A stretch of DNA of 45,268 nt from a bacterium BMS3Abin08 (GTDB lineage: Bacteria > Nitrospirota > Thermodesulfovibrionia > Thermodesulfovibrionales > JdFR-85). Positions 7,986-15,549 of this stretch are shown piece by piece. The notes under the pieces were generated by a model. It was given only the letters and a program-made list of their open reading frames with translations, did no database searches and had not been told where the DNA came from. The DNA lies in NCBI GenBank assembly GCA_002897935.1, contig BDTA01000077.1, forward strand, positions 1 through 45,268, given 5' to 3'. Every line of letters begins with the position of its first letter. Position 1 is the stretch's first letter. The position numbers and the translations under genes were made by a program.

Positions 7986-8747
7986 ATGGATAAAGGGAAG
8001 ATTATAGTCCTTGACGACGACCCCGCCGTAACGCTGAGTTGCAAAAGGATACTTGGAGCAGAGGGTTTCAATATAACCACTGTGAGCAGGGGAGAGGATG
8101 CGGTAAGGCAGCTTGAAAAGGAGGAGTATGAACTCCTGATTACCGACATAAGACTGCCTGACGTATCGGGGATTGAGGTTGTGAAGGAGGCCCGTGTGAT
8201 CCAGCCGAACACCGACGTCGTTGTTATTACCGGATACCCCACTCTTGAAGACGCAAAGGAGTCCATACGTCTTGGAGCCTTTGAGTATATTGAAAAACCC
8301 TTCACCCCTGAATTCATGATAAACGTTGCAAGAAAGATATTCGACCGGAGGGGCTGGATACTCCGCCAGGCATACATCAATGAATTCAGGAACTATATAG
8401 TGCCTCTGCGGGACAGGGAAAACCCCGTTGTCTTCTACAAGGAAGGGGTCTGGGCAAGACCCACGAAAAGCGGCCTCTGGGAGATAGGATACGACCTGAG
8501 ATATGAGATGGCCTCCGGGGAGATGCTTTATGTTGACTACCTGAAGGTTGAGAAGGTAAAGGCAGGTGAGCCCTTCGCACGGCTGCTGACCGGATCGGGT
8601 AAGATAATCGATATCCCCGCACCCATGACGTCCGACATCAGGGAGTTCAACACAAAGGCCAATGATGTAATCGGTTCTTTACTTAAAGAGCACCTCTCGG
8701 AAGGCTGGCTTGTCTGGCTTGCAAGGGTGGTGCCCCTTGAGCTTTAA
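7986..8747 (+). CDS. Response-regulator receiver fused to a GcvH-like lipoyl-carrier domain
   Basis: The 253-aa protein has two parts. Residues 4-120 form a receiver domain with the acidic cluster D10-D12, phospho-acceptor D54 in LLITD, T82 in VVITG and K104 in IEKPF. Residues 155-250 resemble glycine-cleavage H protein: VWARPTKSGLWEIGYD, then VKAGEPFARLLTGSGK, then PAPMTSDIREFN and SEGWLVWL. These match the H-protein order of hammerhead fold, lipoyl-lysine turn, AP(V/M)SG turn and C-terminal EGWL. K206 sits near the lipoylated lysine, with about a one-residue difference in spacing. There is no DNA-binding domain. A GGAGGG ribosome site precedes ATG 7986. It leads a sigma-54 operon of redox subunits, so a phosphorylation-controlled carrier or scaffold role is possible but unproven. 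Confidence 0.8.
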   Translation: MDKGKIIVLDDDPAVTLSCKRILGAEGFNITTVSRGEDAVRQLEKEEYELLITDIRLPDVSGIEVVKEARVIQPNTDVVVITGYPTLEDAKESIRLGAFEYIEKPFTPEFMINVARKIFDRRGWILRQAYINEFRNYIVPLRDRENPVVFYKEGVWARPTKSGLWEIGYDLRYEMASGEMLYVDYLKVEKVKAGEPFARLLTGSGKIIDIPAPMTSDIREFNTKANDVIGSLLKEHLSEGWLVWLARVVPLEL

Positions 8748-8806
8748 TATCGAACATTGAAAGGTTTCCTAATACAATTTTCATTTTTACAAACGGAGGT
8801 TAGATT

Positions 8807-9670
8807 ATGCCAGGCAGTATTTTGATTGTAGACGATGAAAGCGTTGTGATAAAGAGCTGCGAAAGGGTGCTCATACCCGAGGGTTATAATGTCTCGGGGG
8901 TTACAGGTGTAGCGGAAGCAATGGAAGTTCTGAAAAATGGAGATTTCGATATCGTTGTGACCGACCTCAAAATGCCCGGGATCGACGGCCTTGAACTTAT
9001 ACGCTGGATCAGGAACAACAACTCCAAGATAGGCATAGTAGTAATAACCGGTTATCCCTCTCAGGAGAGCATCAAGGATGCCCTGGAACTGGGCATTATC
9101 GATTACCTGCCCAAACCTTTCTCCCCCCAGTTGCTTATAGATGTCACGGAGAAGGCCATCACCGCGGTCAGGGCGCAGAAGGTTGAAGAAAAACCCCTGG
9201 ATGTCCGTGACGTTGAAAAGAAACTGAAGGAAATCATGAAGGTAATAGACAAAAACAGGAACAAACCGGGGGCATTGATTCCCGTGCTCCAACAGACCCA
9301 GGAGATAGTCGGATATCTCCCGCCCCCGGTCCAGAGGATAATTGCCCGTGAGTTGAACATCCCGGTCAGTCAGGTTCATGGGGTGGTATCCTTCTACTCC
9401 TTCTTTACCATGAAACCCAAGGGCAAGCATAACGTCCGTGTATGTCTTGGAACTGCATGCTATGTGAAGAGGGCGACCGAAATCCTGGAAAAGCTGAAAG
9501 AACACCTGGGAATTGAAGCGGGAGGCATCACCGATGACAAGAAGTTTTCCCTCGAGACCGTCAGATGTCTGGGCGCCTGTGGTCTGGCGCCTGTGGTGGT
9601 CGTGGATCATGACACACATGGAAGTGTTGATCCTGTCAAGGTGTCGAAAATAATTGATCAGTACAATTGA
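8807..9670 (+). CDS. Response-regulator receiver fused to HndA/NuoE-type [2Fe-2S] subunit
   Basis: The 287-aa protein joins a receiver domain (residues 1-122; D9/D10, D53, T81, K103) to a complete thioredoxin-like [2Fe-2S] NuoE/HndA domain (about 131-287). The cluster ligands are visible as C213-x4-C218 and C254-x3-C258 (VCLGTACY and VRCLGACG). HndA/NuoE passes electrons from or to the FMN site of the HndC/NuoF partner. The receiver resembles that of the preceding gene (both have VVITGYP and KPF), suggesting duplication. The gene lies 59 nt downstream of that gene behind a GGAGGTTAG ribosome site. A receiver on this subunit is unusual; it may gate assembly or electron flow (inference). Confidence 0.9.
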   Translation: MPGSILIVDDESVVIKSCERVLIPEGYNVSGVTGVAEAMEVLKNGDFDIVVTDLKMPGIDGLELIRWIRNNNSKIGIVVITGYPSQESIKDALELGIIDYLPKPFSPQLLIDVTEKAITAVRAQKVEEKPLDVRDVEKKLKEIMKVIDKNRNKPGALIPVLQQTQEIVGYLPPPVQRIIARELNIPVSQVHGVVSFYSFFTMKPKGKHNVRVCLGTACYVKRATEILEKLKEHLGIEAGGITDDKKFSLETVRCLGACGLAPVVVVDHDTHGSVDPVKVSKIIDQYN

Positions 9671-9690
9671 CATCCCGTTTAATATTAAAC

Positions 9691-9999
9691 AGAGTCTGTG
9701 TATAAATGTCTTTTTGTCGTCATGCCCCGAAAGCATTCGAGGCATTCAGGAAGCATTGAAAAGAATAGATTCCGGCTTAAAAACTGCCGGAATGACAGAT
9801 AGAAAAATTGAATTAATAAACAAACACTATGTAGAGACGCCATTAATGGCGTCTCTACAAAATGACCGGTGGTTCGGTTTATATTTTTGTCATACCCGAA
9901 GTCTGTAGTCGGGTATCCGGAAGTTACTGAAAAGACTGGATTCCCGCCCAACAGACCGCGGGAATGACGGCTCTATTGTTGAGTTTATACACAGACGCT
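9691..9999. mobile_element. MITE-like element with terminal inverted repeats (composite)
   Basis: The left end AGAGTCTGTGTATAAA (9691-9706) is matched by its inverse TTTATACACAGACGCT (9984-9999), with one mismatch. The right 116 bp (9884-9999) match 25424-25539 at all but about five positions. No coding capacity is seen, so mobilisation would need a transposase elsewhere. It sits inside the receiver/Hnd operon, between the HndA and HndB genes. Confidence 0.7.
9831..9858. repeat. Perfect 28-bp palindrome
   Basis: GTAGAGACGCCATT is followed at once by its exact reverse complement with no loop. It lies within the composite MITE-like element, and as RNA it could form a strong hairpin inside the operon transcript. 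Confidence 0.85.
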
Positions 10000-10019
10000 A
10001 AATAAAAATGGAGGCAACC

Positions 10020-10403
10020 ATGCCGAAGCTTACTATTGAAGACCTGAAAAAGATAAAGGAGGAGTATAAGGCAAAAACCGCCCTCAGGGGGGAGAAACAC
10101 AGGGCAAGGGTGACCGTCCATATGGGTACTTGCGGACTGGCAGCCGGGGCAAGGGATATCATGAATATTATCCTTGAGGAGCTGGAAAAGGCGGGCAGCA
10201 CAGATGTTGTCGTAACCACATCGGGATGTGCGGGCCTCTGCAGCCGTGAGCCGATGATCACCGTAAATATACTGGATGATCCGCCGGTAAAATATTGCAA
10301 TCTTGATGAAAAGAAGACGAGGAGGATAGTAACGGAACATATTATAGGAGGCAAGGTTGTGGAGGACCTCGCCCTTGTTCAGGGCTGTGAAACGTCATAC
10401 TGA
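10020..10403 (+). CDS. hndB: HndB-like thioredoxin-fold [2Fe-2S] ferredoxin subunit
   Basis: The 127-aa protein resembles the small HndB subunit of NADP-reducing and electron-bifurcating hydrogenases. Visible features are the helical start LTIEDLKKIKEEY, VHMGTCGLAAGARD with C38, and TTSGCAGLCSREP with C70 and C74. Three rather than four cysteines is, as I recall, usual for this subfamily. Start 10020 is chosen because GGAGG (10011-10015) stands 4 nt before it; an ATG at 10008 overlaps that ribosome site. The C-terminus VEDLALVQGCETSY adds one more cysteine. It follows the MITE-like insertion and precedes the HndC-like gene by 108 bp. Confidence 0.85.
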   Translation: MPKLTIEDLKKIKEEYKAKTALRGEKHRARVTVHMGTCGLAAGARDIMNIILEELEKAGSTDVVVTTSGCAGLCSREPMITVNILDDPPVKYCNLDEKKTRRIVTEHIIGGKVVEDLALVQGCETSY

Positions 10404-10511
10404 AAAACCTGATACGAACACGGGTCACCGGGACACAAGGTCTCTTTTTTACTCGTTCCGACTTCGTGCCCCGGTGGTTTGAAATAATACCTGGAACCGG
10501 AGGTTAATAAA

Positions 10512-12347
10512 ATGTATAGAGCCAATCTGATGCTGTGTGGAGGAACGGGCTGTATCGCGGGCGGCAGCCTGAAAATAAAGGATGCCCTCATCGAGGAACT
10601 GAAAAAGCATAAACTCCAGGATGAAATATCCGTAGTCCTCACCGGTTGTAATGGGTTCTGCGCTCAGGGACCTCTTTTGATCATCCATCCTGAAGACACC
10701 TTCTATGAGAAGCTGAAGCCTGAAGACATACCGTTTCTCATCGAGGAACACTTTATCAAGGGACGGCCTGTTGAGAAGTTTATGTACCGGGAGCCCAAGA
10801 AACGATCCGCCGTACCATCCATCAACGAGATCCCTTTCTTTAAGTTCCAGGTGCTCCGCGCACTGAGGAACAAGGGCCTTGTGGACCCGGAGAGTATAGA
10901 TGAGTACATCGCCCGTGACGGGTACATGGCTGCCGGCAAGGTGCTCCTTGAGATGACCCCTGAACAGGTCATTAAGGAGGTGAAGGACTCAGGCATAAGG
11001 GGCCGCGGCGGTGCCGGATTCCCGACCGGACTCAAGTGGGAATTCTGCTCCAGGGCCAAAGGGGATCAGAAGTATATCCTCTGTAACGGTGATGAGGGCG
11101 ACCCCGGCGCCTTCATGGACCGGAGCATAATGGAGGCCGACCCCCACGTCGTCCTTGAGGGCATGATTATAGCTGCAAAGGCAATAGGGGCGTCCAAGGG
11201 TTATATCTATGTGAGAGCCGAGTATCCCCTTGCAGTGAGCCGTCTTCAGATTGCGATAGACCAGGCAAAGGAGTATGGCCTCATCGGCGAGGATATCCTG
11301 AACTCGGGATTCAACCTCGATATCGAGATATACCTGGGCGCCGGAGCATTTGTCTGCGGTGAGGAGACGGCACTGATGCGGTCCCTTGAAGGCAAGAGGG
11401 GCATGCCTATACCAAGGCCGCCTTTCCCGGTAAACAAGGGGCTCTGGGGCAAACCCACGGTGCTCAATAACGTGGAAACCTATGCAAACATCCCCCAGAT
11501 AATCCTGAACGGGGCCGAGTGGTTCAAGAGCCTCGGGACCGAGAAATCAACAGGGACAAAGGTCTTTGCCCTTACAGGTGCGGTAAACAATATCGGCCTG
11601 ATAGAAGTCCCGATGGGGACTCCGCTGAGAACCATTATATTTGACATAGGCGGCGGGATCAGAAAGGGTAGAAAGTTCAAGGCGGTTCAGCTTGGCGGAC
11701 CCTCGGGAGGGTGCGTGCCGGAGCATCTCCTTGAGACCCCCGTCACTTATGAGGATATCGTAAAAACAGGGGCTATCGTGGGTTCAGGCGGCATGGTGGT
11801 CATGGACGATAACAACTGCATGGTTAATGTTGCAAGGTTCTTCCTTGAGTTTACCGCTGATGAATCATGCGGGAAGTGCACGCCCTGCAGGATAGGAACA
11901 AGGGTAATGCTTGACAGATTGATAGATATCACCGAGGGTCGCGGCAAGGAGGAAGACATCGAAATCCTTCAAGACCTCTCAGGTGACATTATCAAGACCT
12001 CCCTCTGCGGTCTTGGACAGACTGCGCCGAATCCCGTTCTTACTACAATTCGTTATTTTAAAGATGAATACGAATCGCACATACATGACAACTGGTGCAA
12101 GGCAGGCGTATGCAGGGAACTCTCAACGTTCTATATCGATGAAGAGGCCTGCACGGGATGCACCGTATGTGCAAGGAACTGCCCGCAGCATGCGATTACA
12201 GGCGAAAAGAAAAAACCTCACCATATCCACCAGGAACTCTGTATCAAGTGCCGGACCTGTTATGAGAAATGCAAGTTCGGTGCAGTGAAGGTAGGGCCGC
12301 GGGACATGTTTGAAAAAGAGCAGACCGGAGCGTCTGTTGAGGGTTGA
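10512..12347 (+). CDS. hndC: HndC/NuoF-like NAD(P)H-binding flavoprotein subunit
   Basis: The 611-aa protein has the full HndC/HydB domain order. An N-terminal thioredoxin-like [2Fe-2S] domain carries C9, C14, C46 and C50. The NuoF core has GRGGAGFPTGLKW and CNGDEGDPGAFMDRS for FMN and NAD(P)H binding, then an SLBB domain, then CGKCTPCRIG for the [4Fe-4S] cluster. The C-terminal ferredoxin domain binds two [4Fe-4S] clusters: CTGCTVCARNCP and CIKCRTCYEKC. It would oxidise NAD(P)H or reduce NAD(P)+ and exchange electrons with its neighbours. In known Hnd/Hyd complexes the next gene is an [FeFe]-hydrogenase; here it is a NuoG-like protein. A GGAGG site precedes ATG 10512. Confidence 0.93.
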   Translation: MYRANLMLCGGTGCIAGGSLKIKDALIEELKKHKLQDEISVVLTGCNGFCAQGPLLIIHPEDTFYEKLKPEDIPFLIEEHFIKGRPVEKFMYREPKKRSAVPSINEIPFFKFQVLRALRNKGLVDPESIDEYIARDGYMAAGKVLLEMTPEQVIKEVKDSGIRGRGGAGFPTGLKWEFCSRAKGDQKYILCNGDEGDPGAFMDRSIMEADPHVVLEGMIIAAKAIGASKGYIYVRAEYPLAVSRLQIAIDQAKEYGLIGEDILNSGFNLDIEIYLGAGAFVCGEETALMRSLEGKRGMPIPRPPFPVNKGLWGKPTVLNNVETYANIPQIILNGAEWFKSLGTEKSTGTKVFALTGAVNNIGLIEVPMGTPLRTIIFDIGGGIRKGRKFKAVQLGGPSGGCVPEHLLETPVTYEDIVKTGAIVGSGGMVVMDDNNCMVNVARFFLEFTADESCGKCTPCRIGTRVMLDRLIDITEGRGKEEDIEILQDLSGDIIKTSLCGLGQTAPNPVLTTIRYFKDEYESHIHDNWCKAGVCRELSTFYIDEEACTGCTVCARNCPQHAITGEKKKPHHIHQELCIKCRTCYEKCKFGAVKVGPRDMFEKEQTGASVEG

Positions 12348-12485
12348 CGGTCACATGATTTTAAATGAGACCCAAACCGGGCGATTCTTTTGCCTAATAG
12401 ACATCAAGTACCGGATGGTACTATGGTATCGGGTTTGAACGGCTTCCGTTTTTATCCCGTACTCATTACGGTGATAAAACCGCCT

Positions 12486-12518
12486 CGGAGTCCCGACTTG
12501 ATGTCGGGACGAGAATGA
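12486..12518. repeat. Dispersed 33-bp hairpin repeat, copy 2
   Basis: Identical to 81-113. It lies in the 310-bp gap (12348-12657) between the HndC-like and NuoG-like genes, which otherwise contains no gene. Confidence 0.75.
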
Positions 12519-12657
12519 ATGAAAACCCTATACCATTGTACCAGCCAGCCGTAGAATCGCTCAACTTGGGTGAGAAAAACCTGTTTTTTTGATAGCCTTA
12601 TCTGTCGGGAACAGGAAAAATACAGAAAACCGAATATTACGAAGGAGGATTCCGGAG

Positions 12658-15123
12658 ATGATAGAACTGACGATTAACGACAAGAAACTCCAGGCAGGAA
12701 AGGGGATGACCATCCTTAACATTGCAAAGGAGAATAACATAAATATACCTCATCTCTGCTGGGACAGGAGGTTAAAGCCCTATGGCGGCTGCAGGCTCTG
12801 TCTCGTCGAGGTCGAGGGGCAGCGGAAACTACTCGCTGCTTGCTCCACGCCGGCGGAAAACGGCATGGTTATTCATACGGACACCCCTACACTCAGGAAG
12901 GCCCGCAAGACAGTGCTTGAACTCCTTCTCGTCCACCACCCCCTTGACTGTCCTATCTGTGACAAGGCGGGCGAGTGTAGTCTCCAGGACCTTGCATATC
13001 AGTACGGTCCCTCACACAGCAGGTTCTACGGCGAGAGGAAACATGACCCGGAGGCATCAAGTCCGCTGATTGAGAGGAACCCCAACCGCTGTATCCTCTG
13101 TGGACGCTGTGTCAGGGTCTGCTGGGAACACCAGGGGGTAGGTGCAATCAGCCTGATAGGCAGGGGCTTCAAGACAAAGGTCAGCCCTGCCTTTGAAGAG
13201 ACTCTTGACTGCGAATTCTGTGGACAGTGTGTGGATGCCTGTCCCGTTGGAGCCCTCGGCACCAAACCCTACAAGTACAGGGCCCGGGCATGGTTTCTTG
13301 AGAGCACGGATACGATCTGTCCATACTGCAGTGTTGGATGCACACTTACTCTTGATCTCAGAGAAGGCAGGATACTCAGGGTAAGAGGTGTTGACGGTAT
13401 CGGTATAAACAAGGGGGACCTCTGCGGAAAGGGGAGATTCGGGTTCGACTTTATTTACAGTGACGCAAGGCTCAAGGCCCCCCTCATCAAGAAAGACGGG
13501 GAGTTTCAGCAGGTATCCTGGGAAGAGGCCATCTACTTTATCTCCGAGAGGCTCAAGGAGATAAAGGAAAAATACGGGTCTGAGAGCATCGGAGCAATAG
13601 GCTCTGCACGGGCAACCCTTGAGGACAACTACATGCTCCAGAAGTTCATGCGGGAAGTGATAGGCACTGATAACCTTGACACCTCTGCAAGATTAGGGTT
13701 TGCCTGGGCTCTGAAGGGTATGGAAGACACTTACGGCATCAAGCTGAACCCCATAAATCTTGACTCCCCTCTGGGGAAGGAGGCCGTCCTTGTTGTTGAA
13801 ACGGACATAACCTCGACGCATCCCATCTTCGGCCTGAAGTTTATAGAGGCCAAGCAGGGGGGCTCGGAGGTAATTGTCCTGGACCCCAGGAAAACAAAGC
13901 TTGCCAGGAGGGCATCTAAGTGGCTTCGTAACAGACCCGGTACTGCCACGGCCTTCCTCAACGGTATAATCAATCTTGCCTTCAAGGCAGGCGTACATGT
14001 GAAAAACGATATCACCACAGAGGGGCTCGATGCCTTGCAGGATTCGGTAAAGGATTATTCACCGGAAAAGGTCTCCGGGATTACGGGGATACCGGTGGAT
14101 GCGTTTCAGGCGGTCGCCGGGTCTTTTATAAACGCAGAAAGCCGCCTCCTCACCCTTACACTCGGGGCTGCCGAAAACCAGAAGGGGATCGAGACGGTGC
14201 ATGCCGCCGCCAACCTGCTGATGCTTTTGGGTGAGGGGCCGGAGGCGCTCCAGATACCTGCTGATTACGCAAACACATACGGCGCCTGGCTGATGAACGT
14301 CCGTCCGCTGAACGGCGGCAAGGACCTCTATGAAATGCTCTACTCCCCCGGGGCCTTAAAGGCCCTCTATGTAATGGGTGAAGACCCCCTTGTCACAATG
14401 CCCGAGGCAAATCTCATTGAAGAGACCCTGCGTGGGCTTGAACTCCTCATAGTCCAGGATATACGCCTCTCGGAGATTGCCGGGTATGCCCATGTGGTAC
14501 TCCCTGCAACGAGTTGGGCGGAAAAGGAAGGCACCTTTATAAACTCGCAGGGCCTTCCGCAACCCCTGCCCAAGGTGGTGGCACCGGCGGGTGATTCCAC
14601 ACATGACTGGAAAATCATCAGGAACATTGCGAGGGCTATCAGGCATGACCTGGGCACGATAGAGTTATCCACACTGAAGAATGAAATAGGACAGATGCCC
14701 ACTGAAGCGGGAAACCGGAAGTGGAGGTTCGTCCCCTCGGAATGGGAACTGAAAGAGGCCCCTGATGAAGAGTATCCGATCCTGATGGTTACCGGGAATA
14801 TTATGCAGCACTCAGGCTCTCTCTCAGTCATGTCAAAGAGTCTGAGCCACGTCCTCTCCGATGCCTTTGTCCAGATAAGCCCAGAGGATGCGGGGAGGTT
14901 CGGAGTCGATGACGGTGAGTTCATGAAGATCACATCAAAGAAGGGTTCCGTGCTTATCAAGGCAAGAATATCCGATGAAATCCCCGAAGGGATGCTCTTT
15001 GTGCCTCTTCACTTCGCCCATGCCAGGGTGGATACCCTCACCTCGGTACAAAGGGACGGGTCCGCCCTTCTTACACCCGTCAACATCACGGCACAGAAGG
15101 ACAACGGTGGAAGCCCGGGTTGA
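12658..15123 (+). CDS. NuoG/formate-dehydrogenase-like iron-sulfur molybdopterin-fold subunit
   Basis: The 821-aa protein starts with a [2Fe-2S] domain (C34, C45, C48, C62), a His/Cys [4Fe-4S] site (H94, C98, C101, C107) and two [4Fe-4S] clusters (C145/148/151/155 and C185/188/191/195). Then comes the MopB-type [4Fe-4S] site (C221, C224, C228, C256) and a molybdopterin-oxidoreductase fold to the C-terminal dinucleotide-binding domain. At the place where formate dehydrogenases have Cys or Sec before His, this protein has SARLGFAW (G347). It is therefore probably not a formate dehydrogenase, but a NuoG-like electron wire or an enzyme of unknown substrate. Start 12658 follows AAGGAGG (12642-12648). 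Confidence 0.87.
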   Translation: MIELTINDKKLQAGKGMTILNIAKENNINIPHLCWDRRLKPYGGCRLCLVEVEGQRKLLAACSTPAENGMVIHTDTPTLRKARKTVLELLLVHHPLDCPICDKAGECSLQDLAYQYGPSHSRFYGERKHDPEASSPLIERNPNRCILCGRCVRVCWEHQGVGAISLIGRGFKTKVSPAFEETLDCEFCGQCVDACPVGALGTKPYKYRARAWFLESTDTICPYCSVGCTLTLDLREGRILRVRGVDGIGINKGDLCGKGRFGFDFIYSDARLKAPLIKKDGEFQQVSWEEAIYFISERLKEIKEKYGSESIGAIGSARATLEDNYMLQKFMREVIGTDNLDTSARLGFAWALKGMEDTYGIKLNPINLDSPLGKEAVLVVETDITSTHPIFGLKFIEAKQGGSEVIVLDPRKTKLARRASKWLRNRPGTATAFLNGIINLAFKAGVHVKNDITTEGLDALQDSVKDYSPEKVSGITGIPVDAFQAVAGSFINAESRLLTLTLGAAENQKGIETVHAAANLLMLLGEGPEALQIPADYANTYGAWLMNVRPLNGGKDLYEMLYSPGALKALYVMGEDPLVTMPEANLIEETLRGLELLIVQDIRLSEIAGYAHVVLPATSWAEKEGTFINSQGLPQPLPKVVAPAGDSTHDWKIIRNIARAIRHDLGTIELSTLKNEIGQMPTEAGNRKWRFVPSEWELKEAPDEEYPILMVTGNIMQHSGSLSVMSKSLSHVLSDAFVQISPEDAGRFGVDDGEFMKITSKKGSVLIKARISDEIPEGMLFVPLHFAHARVDTLTSVQRDGSALLTPVNITAQKDNGGSPG

Positions 15124-15241
15124 TGGAGACGACATATGTTGGGGCAATCCGGTGATTCTCTGATGCGGGGACTTACCTCCGGAGGATTTCCCCATCGGGT
15201 TGAGGAGTCAGGACCGGCCGACTGCCGGTGTTCTATTCACC

Positions 15242-15409
15242 TCAGGAGTTGTGGTATCTGAAGACGTGCTGTATAAGCTCAACGGGGTTTGCAAACCTGA
15301 TCCCGCAGTATGGACAGGTGTCCCGGGAGATATCCGTGCCGGACATCCCTCCCCCGCAGGTATCTCTGCCTGAACCATCCCCACAGCTGCTTCCGTCATC
15401 CCGGTCCAT
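15242..15409 (-). CDS. Small C2H2 zinc-finger protein (hypothetical)
   Basis: The 55-aa frame starts MDRDDGSSC, has a Gly/Ser/Cys-rich middle, and ends with a classic C2H2 finger: CPYCGIRFANPVELIQHVFR followed by YH. The spacing is C-x2-C-x12-H-x4-H. Start 15409 is preferred because an extended -10 box, TGGTATAAT, ends 7 nt upstream on the minus strand; an earlier in-frame start at 15472 would lie across it. It is isolated between the NuoG-like gene and a divergently read Bax-like gene. It could bind nucleic acid or protein; the target is unknown. Confidence 0.6.
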   Translation of the reverse strand: MDRDDGSSCGDGSGRDTCGGGMSGTDISRDTCPYCGIRFANPVELIQHVFRYHNS

Positions 15410-15477
15410 AATCTTAATTATACCAGAACCGGGAATGCGGAATCCCGTGGCAGGATCTGAAAGCACTGGCATGAAAT

Positions 15478-15506
15478 TTGATTATAAAGTTCAGATGTGG
15501 TATAAT
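15478..15506 (+). promoter_or_regulatory. Sigma-70 type promoter for the Bax-like gene
   Basis: TTGATT (15478-15483) and TATAAT (15501-15506) are 17 nt apart, and TGG directly before TATAAT gives an extended -10. Transcription would start near 15513, 37 nt before ATG 15550. Confidence 0.7.
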
Positions 15507-15549
15507 AAAAAATACAGCATTTGATTTATTTATTTCGGATCCAGGACAT

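Noticed and set aside
8744-9745. 333-aa antisense frame opposite the receiver-HndA gene
   Set aside because: The plus-strand protein is fully conserved with cluster ligands; the antisense frame is its shadow.
13680-13720. The NuoG-like protein as a Sec- or Cys-containing formate dehydrogenase
   Set aside because: The active-site position reads SARLGFAW with a normal GGG codon; there is no TGA and no Cys.
15467-15482. CTGGCATGAAATTTGAT as a second sigma-54 promoter
   Set aside because: The -12 element reads GA instead of GC, and it overlaps a good sigma-70 promoter for the Bax-like gene.
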